Shown: one piece after another, positions 11,293-22,900 of the stretch | How the letters are laid out: each line of letters starts with the position of its first letter | Numbering within the stretch: position 1 is the first letter of the stretch | DNA from: Owenia fusiformis | Taxonomy: Eukaryota; Annelida; Polychaeta; Sabellida; Oweniidae | Assembly (NCBI GenBank): GCA_903813345.2 | Contig: CAIIXF020000009.1 | Span: 20,671,759-20,735,758 of the forward strand | Direction of reading: 5' to 3' | DNA length: 64,000 nucleotides | The notes under the pieces: generated by a model | The model's input: the letters and a program-made list of their open reading frames with translations, nothing else | Databases searched by the model: none | What the model was told of the DNA's origin: nothing | Position numbers and translations under genes: made by a program

Positions 11293-14200
11293 ACATCTCT
11301 AATATAAAGCTCATAGCTGATCATTATAGTGAGGATAATCAATGAAACATTATGCAATAATTCACTATAATGTGATTTAATACACATTGCTCATTTGTGC
11401 ATCCACCTAACATGTACATGCTGGGAGTAGGGCTGTCTGGATAAATAATCACTTAGGTTAGTATGTTGTGGCTACCCAGATTAATAAATCACCCAATAGG
11501 AAGGACACCTAAGAGTAAAGATTGCTGAATTAATACTCAATATGAAAGATCAAAGAATTTTCATGAACATCCAAGTGCCATGATATGATAATATGGCCCA
11601 TGATATGATAATATGGGCCATTGTAATTTTGGATGGTAGGACTGAAATACAATGATTAGTGAACTGGAGAGGTTCTGCTTAATATTCTGCTTAGGAAACA
11701 ATTAGAAATCCACAGAGTCATTGCCCTATAGTCAAAGGATTCGCTAAAACCTGTTTAGAATTCAGCAAGACTCGGTTCAGGAACTACTTATAAATTATCC
11801 CACCTTAAGACTGAATTATGTAACATTTGAATCACCTCAATACACATTTTCAATAATACTGGAATATCTGCTGAAAATCAACGAAACATTTATACAATGA
11901 TACAGAAATGACTGTTTTGTCTGTGTGTAATTTTGAAATCCAATATTTGTATATTGTTTATAAAACATAGTAAGTCTTGGTTTTTATAAGACTTGTAACA
12001 CAACTACAAAATGTGTACACCTCCAAAATGCAATCTGATTTTTAAAGCCGTTTCGGTGCCAAATTTCGGTGCCGTTTCGGCACCAAATGGACTGACTAGT
12101 CCGGTGCCAAATTTTGATGTCGAAAGGTTTCGGTGCCGGAACGGTGTCGGAACAGCACCGAATATTTTCGATGTCGAAACGGAGCCGAATTATATTGGCT
12201 GTGTATCCATTGTTGAATGTTGAAGCATTAGTACATTCATTCTACTCACTCTTCACATCACCTTTAGAGTTCCACACACTTGTAAGAAAGAAAATAATAT
12301 GGTCTGTTAGATATAAATCATATTTAACCTCACCAAATTTGATCAATTTCTATTTCAGTTTATATTTGTATAATTTGAGATTAGATACCTCTGTACATAT
12401 GAAGGGGCTTCCTGGGTTGACATACACAATACATGTACCGTATTGTAAATAAAATAATTCTATATTTTTGGGTTTTGAAATAGAACGTGCGAGCTTTGAT
12501 CGTTCATATTTCTGCATGATGCTTTATGTAATAGGTTTTGGTGCAAAGGTAATTTGAATATTTTTTACTTTTCAATTGTATAAAGGGAACAGCATTGTCT
12601 ATGACAGTTTATTTTCAATTAGTGTATGTTGTTATTACCTTTTATGGTGCAGTATTCATATGAGATTATTATGAGCATATTCATTTCAGAGACATTCCAT
12701 GCAGATTCAACTGACTGACTGTTTTATTACATTGTAATTCAAAAGGAACTTCTCAAAATCATTTAGAACCCCAAAATTTTGAAATTTTGACTCAATTTGA
12801 ATAAGAAACATTTTAGAACTTTTTAAGAAAATTTAATTTTTAAACAAGATACTGAAGTTTGAGTCTGCATGGCATGTACAATATTTTTTTGAGATCCAAG
12901 GACGAGTAGCATATATTCATAAAACACATGTGATCAAATCATTTGAAGATATTGAAATGTTTTTGTTAAATATCTGTTACTCCTATATAAATACATTGTT
13001 ATTTGTATTATACAAGCCAGTCATTCATGCTTGCCAGGCATTGATTTTTCGTAGTCTGTGTAAAAACTCAGTTTGAAGCTACTGGACTGTATATCTGCTG
13101 GTAGAAGCATTTAATATATATTTGAATGTAATTAGAGTTGTGATTCCATTATATGAACATTTCTGAACATCTCAAATGTTAATTAACAGCAGACCATTAA
13201 ATACTTAATGTTCTTGCAGTGCAAATATTTGAGATTTCAAAGATGTTCCTTATGTGAAATATATTAGGCAATAAGTTATCCAATTGATGAATTGAACATG
13301 TGAAATATGAATCATGTATATTGTAAATGCGCGTTATATGAGCCATATATATTGTACATGTGTGCTGTATGAACAAAGTGCATTGTACATGTGTATTATA
13401 TAAACCATGTGCACACTGAATTACCCATGTGCGAGTAAAATAATCATCACGTGAATAGAACTTGTATATGGTAGAGTAGATCAACATTTATTTATTCGGC
13501 TTTTTGCTTGTATTGTATGTTCCAGGACATATTTAAGCATTTCTACAGCATAAGTTTATTTTCTTATTTAATCCTCATCGATCTAGGGGTTAACAGTATA
13601 TACATGTAGTTCATACTGAAATCATAATGAAATCCAGGTATCCATTATCCGAATCTCAAATAGTCATAATTTTGGCTATACTGGAGTATGTATACCAAAA
13701 ATTGAAACATGGGAACTAGGTGAAATCTAGCAATTTATAGTCATATTAATTGTAAATAAAAAATAAAATTATTGTGAATCTGTAGCCTAATAAGTACATT
13801 GGTGATGTATTTTCCAGGAATACCATTGGGGATAGGGGTACTAGTGCTTTGCTATAACAATATAGTTGCGCAGAGATACTAACGAACAAAATAAAACACA
13901 AAACAATAATAATTACATTTCTTTGTTCTTGTATATTCTACTTTTTCTAATCACAATTTCTATTAAAGGCCTAATAAAATAAAGAATGGTTCAGAAGTAA
14001 AACAGTCTGGGAATATCGGCCAACATAGTTACATAGCACTTAACTCCATTAACCTCTTGACTACCCAGAGTGACGAGATTTCTCGTCACCTCAGAAATGA
14101 CCTTGGAACCCAGAGTGACGAGATAATCCGTCACAAAATATTTTACCAAAATTGCTCTTATTTGAACAATTTTTATCCAATTTACACAAAAATTGTTTTA

Positions 14201-14535
14201 ATATGTCTAGAAATTATCTCTGCCGTCTAATTTTACTGTATTGGACATCGTCTGTTGTATCTGTATGTAGTAAAATATCAAAAGCTGGCAAAAATGAAAA
14301 ATTATCTGGTTTTAACCTATTTTAGAACCTGGGATTCATGAGGTTAAGAAGTCCATATTCATTGAAGTAAACTGACCACATTGAAACCACAATTGCCCAA
14401 TTATGCACAATTATATCACGCACATTGTAATCCATTCCTGTCCAATTAATTATGTACACAATAGGAGTTTTACCCCTCTTCATTCATATAAATGTTCATA
14501 TAGTTAATTTCATCAAAAATAAAATTCACACAAAT
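11293..14535. other. Convergent intergenic region / 3' UTRs
   Basis: This lies between the stops of P4HA (plus) and ECI1 (minus). It is AT-rich with no convincing exon. A GC-richer low-complexity patch of repeated 'TTTCGGTGCCG' type lies at 12045-12190, and a twofold 'cccagagtgacgaga' repeat at about 14060-14120. Short ORFs here have no recognisable content. Confidence 0.6.
12045..12190. repeat. GC-rich degenerate short repeat (TTTCGGTGCCG-type)
   Basis: Several imperfect copies of 'tttcggtgcc' and its complement stand out from the AT-rich surroundings. Overlapping short ORFs are by-products of the repeat. Confidence 0.5.
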
Positions 14536-14705
14536 TCATCTTTTCGATTTCTTTGTCATGTTCTCCAAGTAGGCCCCAATAGTGTTCTGTATTGGTTGAG
14601 AGAGCATGTGTCTCGTCATAATCAGTAGATCTTCATCTGCCTTGGCCTTGAGGTTATCCATGGCTTGTTGTCTGATCAGGGACTTTGTGAGACCACGTGC
14701 CCCGC
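14536..14705 (-). CDS. ECI1: ECI1 terminal coding exon
   Basis: Acceptor 'AATGTTCCAG'. It reads GARGLTKSLIRQQAMDNL and ends IGAYLENMTKKSKR then stop, matching the C-terminal helix of vertebrate ECI1. Confidence 0.93.
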
Positions 14706-16956
14706 CTGGAACATTATCACATTGCATATTAACATTTTTGGTTTATATATGAAGTTACAGATCCAGGAATCCTAGAAGTTTAAAGCATATGTGAATCCAA
14801 AGTTAAGCATATTTGTAGTATCCTCTTCCATGATGTTATAAATCATTCCTTACACCATTCTTTCTCTTGATGTACAATAAATATGCCAGACGCAAAAAAA
14901 TTATTCAAGTGTAGAGACCCTGGATTTGATTTGATTTAGTGAAATTTACCGATGCGACTCAATGAATAAATGTTGGCAAATTGCATGTACTTACCTGGCA
15001 CTTTGACCCATTGTTTCATATGTTTCTGTACTGTAGGCAGGGTCAGCTCTTGAGGTACCACCTCATCTACCAGTCCTATCTGAAATATAATACAAGCATT
15101 GAATACATGCATTAGCAGTTATAGATAGCAGATATGATAAAGGGGCCCTGTAAGCTATGAATTTTGTTTCTGGAAATTCCATGTTTATTTGATTTTGTAT
15201 TACTATCTAGTTCTATTTTTTTGTACTAAATAAAAATTAGTACCGTGGGTACTGGGCTCACATGGTGTTGCTCAAAAGTGAAAATAAAAAAGACGGGTAT
15301 ATTTTTATGTAAATGTGTAAATATGTAAATGTAAGCTATGAATTTTGTTTCTGGAAATTCCATGTTTATTTGATTTTGTATTACTATCTAGTTCTATTTT
15401 TTTGTACTAAATAAAAATTAGTACCGTGGGTACTGGGCTCACATGGTGTTGCTCAAAAGTGAAAATAAAAAAGACGGGTATAATTTTTTGCAGATTTTTT
15501 GTGGCAAAATTATTTCATACAACTACTCTTTACAAAGACATGGCTTTTTACAATGCAGGACACCTGAACTTATTTGTAAAGCTAGGAAATGGGCCAAAAG
15601 TGAATTTCCCGAGACAAAAATGGTGGCCATTTTGAAATTAGGCGAGATTCTGAAGCAGGAGTCACAGTTTTTTTTTCTTTATTGATGTTGAACAAAATTA
15701 TTTTAAATCGGGAATCCTATCTACAGAGGATTTAAAAAGTGTTGACAGAGGTTTAAAACTTGCCACTTTTTTGGAATGACTGAGAGACAGGTGGACGAAT
15801 CAATGTTAACTAAAATGGCTGAAAATAAAAAAAACTGATATAATATTTTGCCGATTTTTTGTAACAAAATTATTTCATACAACTACTCTTTACAGTGACA
15901 TGGCTTTTTACAATGCAGGACAGCTGAAATTATTTGTAAAGCTAGGAAATGGGCCAAAAGTGAATTTCGCTAAATAAGAATGGTGACCATTTTGAAAATA
16001 GGCGAGCTTTTGAACTAAGAGTCATAGGAGAGTTTTTTGTATTGATTTTGAACAAAATTAACTTAAAACAGTAATCCTATCGACAGAGGGTTTAAGGCAA
16101 ATGGTCCAAAAGTGGATTTTGCGAGACAGATGGACAAATCAATGTTAACTAAAATGGCTGAAAATAAAAAAAATGGATATAATTTTTTGCGGATTTTTCG
16201 TAACAAAATTATTTCATACATCTACTCTTTACATTGACATGGATTTTTACAATGTAGGACACTTGAAACTATTTGTAAAGCTAGGAAATAGGTCAAAAGT
16301 GAATTTCGCGAGACAAAAATGGCGGCCATTTTGAAAATAGGCGAGCTTTTGAGCCAGGAGTCATAGGGGAGTTTTCTGTATTGATGTTGAACAGAAATAA
16401 CTTAAAACAGGAATCCTATCGACAGAGGTTTTAAAACGTGCCACTGTTGTTGATGAAAAAGTGGATTTCACAAGTCAGATGGACAAATCAATGTTAACTA
16501 AAATGGCTGAAATTAAAAAAATAGATATAATTTTTCGCTGATTTTTTGTAACAAAATTATTTCATATATCTACTCTTTACATTGACACAGATTTTTACAA
16601 TGTAGGACACCTGAAATTATTTGTAAAGCTAGGAAATGGGTCAAAAGTGAATTTTGCGAGACAAAAATGGCGGCCATTTTGAAAATAGGCGAGCTTTTGA
16701 ACCAGGAGTCATAGGGGAGTTTTCTGTATTGATGTTGAACAGAAATAACTTAAAACAGGAATCCTATCGACAGAGGTTTTAAAACGTGCCAGTCAAAAGT
16801 GAATTTCGCGAGACAAAAATGGCGGCCATTTTGAAAATAGGCGAGCTTTTGAACCAGGAGTCATGGGGGAGTTTTCTGTATTGATGTTGAACAGAAATAA
16901 CTTAAAACAGGAATCCTATCGACAGAGGTTTTAAAACGTGCCACTATTGTTGACGG

Positions 16957-16987
<31 letters not shown>

Positions 16988-19900
16988 GACAAGTGAGCGA
17001 TTGCAAAAGCTCACCATGTGAGCTAATAAAAAGGATAACTATTGGAATGTTTAAATTCCATCTGTTGCTTTGACTACAAGTTGCTATGTCTATCTGAGCT
17101 ATCTGTTGTCGAAATGACTCTTTGCATTCACTTAAATCTTTGAGAGCAATTTGTTTACACTTGAGGGTAGTATTTTAACTTTGTTGATCAAAATATATGT
17201 TGCTATGACAAAATACCTGTAATGCTGTACTAGGGATGAACATCTGCCCTAGCTGTAGTGCTCTCTCGCCCTCCCTTTGTCCACATGTTGCTATAAATGC
17301 ATCTTTTACCCTACAACATTCAACAAAGATGGTACTTAATGATGAACAGTATTTCACACTTTTACCCTGCAAATTCAACAAAGATGGTGATTTATTGAAT
17401 AGTATTTCACGCTTTTACCCTGCAACAATCGACAAAGACGGTGCTTTATTGAATAGTATTTCACGCTTTTACCCTGCAACATTCGACAAAGATGGTGCTT
17501 TATAATGAATAGTATTTCAGGCTTTTACCTTGCAACATTCAACAAAGATGGTGCTTTATAATGAATAGTATTTGAATTCACACATTTACCTTACAACATT
17601 CAACAAAGATTGTGCTTCATAATGATTAGTATTTCAAGAGTTCAAATCTGACCTTAGATTTGATATTTGACCTTTGGTTGACCAAATTGATATGCGTGAT
17701 GCTCAATTTGCATTTAACATTTGTTCAATATTGATATATTCACATATACATCCTTCAGTTCTCTGATGAATTATAAGATCAGTAACAAACAAAACCTGCC
17801 ATCTTTATGAATAGCCATGTCTGATGAAAGCCCATGAATTACATATAAACATGAAATTTGAAAGTTCCTAGAAACAGGAACTTGTACTGTCATCAATGAG
17901 TAGATGTTAATTAAAGAAAACCAATGAATAATATAAAGTTAATATGACCTATGATAATGTTAAATCAATGATTGAGTATGAATTGAAATAAAGTACATTT
18001 TTAAGTCTAAAAATTGAACCCTGCAACAACTGTGTTGATGATGGTGTCCATATATATGGATAAGGGGTGTGAGGTGCAAGGTTTTATATACATTAGCCTA
18101 TAATCTACAATAAAACTAAGCAGGCATTAACATACAAAATACAAACACTGACCACCGAACACCAACTGTTGAACACCAACCACCGAATGCTGTCCACAAA
18201 AAAGTTATAGACCATGATAATATTTCACCACTTGTAGTTGTGACATAAACACAAAGCGGCTGTATTATTAAATATTACTACATAAATCAAAGCAGGCCTA
18301 AGCAGTAACTCACCAAAAGTTCATTGGAATACCCTGTAATAATGCAGTTCAATTATCTTTCTTAAAACGTCATAATAAAAATATATATAGTAGTGCAGTG
18401 TACTAAACAATTAAAAATGCAAATTGACAAAGTCTAAAGACATCAGTTAGCCTAATGGCAAGCTGTCATATATGATTTATAAAATGAATATTATGAAACG
18501 ATAATTATAATATTCATTTGCAGTATTATATGTACGATAGTTAATCTTCCTCAAGTTTCCAATTTCCAATTTAATCATTTCTGGAACATGAGATATACCG
18601 GTAAAGTAATGACTGGGTCACATTTGCTCCGATCCATCGCCTGACGCCCGGCCATTTGAATGTTTTGTTCAATATTGTATTCAAGTTTGAACAAAATACT
18701 CAATCGGCCGGGCACCGTAGCGAAAAACAGAGCAAATCAGTGACCATGGCATAACTATACGTTCTTGCATGCATGAATGAATATACAGTGCTTTTTCTAT
18801 GATTTCACATATTAAATAAACTAACTGTTATATGGTAGACTGGTACTGGTACTGGTACTTTGACCATATTTTTTTTCGAGCATAAGAAACGGTATTTCGA
18901 GGAATAAATACAAAAGTTGTGGTTAATTATCTTCAGCTCATACTCACAAGCATGGATTCATTGAGGCCTATGTTGAACTTTCCTTCTGACATAACTCTGT
19001 AGTCAGTAGCAAGAGCTATGATACAGCCTGCTGCTGGGGCGTGGCCCTACAATTGTGACATCACAATACATATTTAGAGTGGCAGATGCAAGCAAATTCA
19101 TATAATACAGAAAGCCCCATCTTTCTGAATCTTTCAGAAAAAATATTTTTGACCTGGGTTGGTTGATAAGGATGAATATGTTTCGATACGAATATATTTG
19201 AATCCAATTAAAGACAAACACATTTCCAAAAAGTACTTCAGTCAAGGGTAAAAAGGTTGAGTTAAGCATCATCTTGCTGAAATTTCTATATTAAGCTTTA
19301 TACAATATACAGTTGCAATATCAATGTTTCCATAACAGGGGAAAACAGTAATTAACTATTGAGTCTCACCCTTATGACTCACCTCAATCGCTGCCATAGT
19401 TACAACTTTTGTGCCATATATGGTGCTAAACATGGCTTGAAGGCTCCGCCAGAAATCTTGGAAGAATAGTTCTTTAGCCTGGTATAACTCTGTGAGATCT
19501 AGACCAGCACTGAAGATATTTGGCACACACTGGAATATATTTTATTTTAAATTTTATATCAAACCAGCTTAAGATGCATACTAGCACCTTTAACACTGAT
19601 ACCATTTACGTGTTGTACAATTTATACCAGTGATTAAATAAAAATATATACATAATCAAAAATGGTTCATTATCCAAACTACAGTTCTCACCTTCTTGGA
19701 AGAAATTGGTTACCAAATTAAATTTTCAATTTATAACGATTAAATCACACTTTATATTTCAAAGGGGCATGCTCAAAATTCAGTTCATTCTTCTGACAGT
19801 CCTTGAGATAATAGCATTTCACTGATTGCACTTACAGAGTTGATAATAATCCCTTTACAGTCTCTGTCCTGGTCTAGTTCATTGGTTGCCATGGCAATCT

Positions 19901-22900
19901 CCTTCATCATGTCACAGTTCAGTGAGTTGGCAGGTTTTCTTGCAAGTGTAAGGTGTGCAACTTCTGCAAGGGCAAATCAAAATGTTTTTTTGTTTCTTTT
20001 TTTGATGATGCTGTAAAATGTCTAAAATGACCCAGATATTACTTTATTCAGTCAGCTGTCTCCAAAAAGTGGGCTTTCAAGAGAATTGGGCTTCTAAGAG
20101 AGATGGGCTTCTAAGAGAGAGCCCATGCTCCAAATACATTGTTTATATTTTTGGTTTAAAGATATGCCTGGAGTTTCATGCTATAAAAATTAACCTTGGA
20201 AGGCCCATAAATCATGGTAAACTAGGGAATATCATCCATAAATCTCACTTGGTCAAATATCATTTCTAATCTTTATAAAACCAGATTCTACTTTAGCAAT
20301 ACAATGTATATTGTTAGTACCTCAACTGAAATACTTGATTCTGATTGGTTGATTAGCGGTATATCATACTACTAGGTACTGTTGACCCCTACTTTTGAAA
20401 AAAATTTCATGACGTCATAATATTTGCAGAAAAAACATGGTAGACGGACATTTTGTAAACGTTGATGAAAGTGATATTTTGACTTTACTAGACGACAAGT
20501 ATAGCAAAAATACAAATAGAAACGTAAAATCAACATTAATTTACTAATGAGTATGCCGTGATGTGCCGAATATAGAGAGTTTAGCTACCACTGTCTTCAG
20601 ATTTTCTACAAAAATATTGCTGACGTGGTTCATAGAAAAGATTGTGACATGAAGCCATGTCGATTGATGATTGTCGTCCAGATGTGCATTATTAGTTTCT
20701 TCGGACTAACAATTGTAGACCTCTACTCTCCATTCGGTCAACCGTCAAAATCATATACCTCGACTGTAAACCTTGAAAGTACTGTTGACTTCGACCTTCG
20801 GTCTCTGTAGTTTCTCGGTTTACAGTCTCGGTATACAATTTTGCTGGTTGACCTCTGGAGAGGTCAACAATTGTATACTGTAACATACATTTATGACAGA
20901 AAAATGAGTTCCACTTGATTAACCAATACTTCAAGATTGAGCTATGATGCTACAGCAGCTCAGCTATGTAAAGTAATGAAATATCCTTGAAGTAATAACG
21001 AATATACTGTACTCCGGGTAAATTTCGACGCTATAAAATTTCGCGATTTTCCAAAATTGCAATTTCGCGGCTATTTAATTTCGCGGATTTGGGTTGATGA
21101 CATTTCGCGGATTGCACAAATTGAATAATAATAATATTTTTTGAATGAAACATATCAAAAGTCCCGGTGTAAAAGGGTAGGAGGTCCTATCAAATTATGG
21201 TCCTACTCTCCATTGATTTATATGGTGACCTAAATACAACTCTTTCCCTTATTATCTTGTACACAATCAGGGCCAGTAAGGGCCGTTTAGAAAGGAGACC
21301 ATAATTCCCAGGGGACCATAATTTCTTTCACACCGGGTCAAATTCCCGGGGATTTAAAAGACAAATTTCGCGACGATAAATGTTGGCGATTTTACTACAT
21401 TCGCGAACAAAGCGAAATTAAGTCGCACGCGAACAATACCCGGAGTACAGTAATAGTCTTAATAATACAGTGCATTGTACTGAATCATGTATCATTGTCT
21501 CCAAATGTAAGTAAATGATGATGAATTACAGATAATCCCAAATAATTTAGAGGATATGTCATCTTGGATTATAATGCAGTATGTCAATACCATGGTAACC
21601 TTATTATGAAATATATAAGCCAGAGTCCTTGATATTCGCAACATGATATTTAGAAACCTCATTAAAACATTACGCAATTTACTAGCATCACTGGCATACA
21701 ACAATACAGTGTTAGTCTTCATAATGATGTAATATCTAAATATAAAGGTGATCTTGACAATTAGCTAAGTTACATTGACATTGGAAAAAATGATATATGG
21801 TCTGCCAGCAGAGCAGAATACCATACAGCTATAGCTATGGATAAAACCACAATCTGTAATTGCCAAGGTTGAATCTAAGGTAAATTACAACCTATTTTGA
21901 AACGATAGAAATCTAGTGGAAAATCCCAACAAACTTAGAATTTATGAATCTGTATATGTCCCAATATAATATTTACCATCTATCATCTCGTACACTATAT
22001 GCCCTTGAATGTAGATAATAAAAGAGAGACATTGGAGATATATCAGTATTTCCACCAATTTAAATATTGGATTAGGAGTTTCAAAGGCAAAAATCATTTA
22101 AAGACAAAAAACACAATATTTGAGGTCTAATGGAGTATAATGTATAACCATAAGATAAAATGGCTGCCGTGACTGAGCCAACATGTCCAAAACCAAATCA
22201 GATGTAGAATGAAGTGAGTTTAAGTTTTAAAAGTAACTTTGAAGCCCTTTTCTTAAAGTTTGCAGACAAGGATTTTAGCATTTGACTTGAAAATGGCAGT
22301 AATTGATCATTAGACACTTTCACAAGCCATTTACATGCATTCATAGTTGAGAAAGAAATCTATAGACTTAGGGATGGGACACAAAAAAGGACTGGAATAA
22401 CTTCTCATAGGATAAAGGACTGGAATATGGTTCTAATTAAAAACCGTCTCCTTTAGGAGCAATCATTGTGTAACAAATCGTACAATACATATCCAGCAAA
22501 ATCTGTGTACAGTGAACACCTATTTGAAAACCTAGGTGATTTTTTACTGTGGAGTATGTCTTGAGAAGGGGCATTTACTAGACACAGGTACTAGGTGTTT
22601 ATTCAAACAAGTTTTTCTGTATTGTGCATTTAGTATAAGAGATTTCTCCTCCAGGAGACAACACTACTACTCTGTAGATCAAATACAACAATTTCAATGA
22701 CATGATTGTATAATTATATATAAAAATATGGATTGTCTATGCATAAAGTTCTATAAATGGATAGGACATTGTGAAACGTCAATTGAAAAGAGTCATTAAT
22801 AATATTAAAACATTCAGGAAGTTATTAGTCTGATTGTAAACTATGAATATCAAACTACTTCAAAGATGATCTACATGTTAGCTGTTGAGGTTTGACATCT

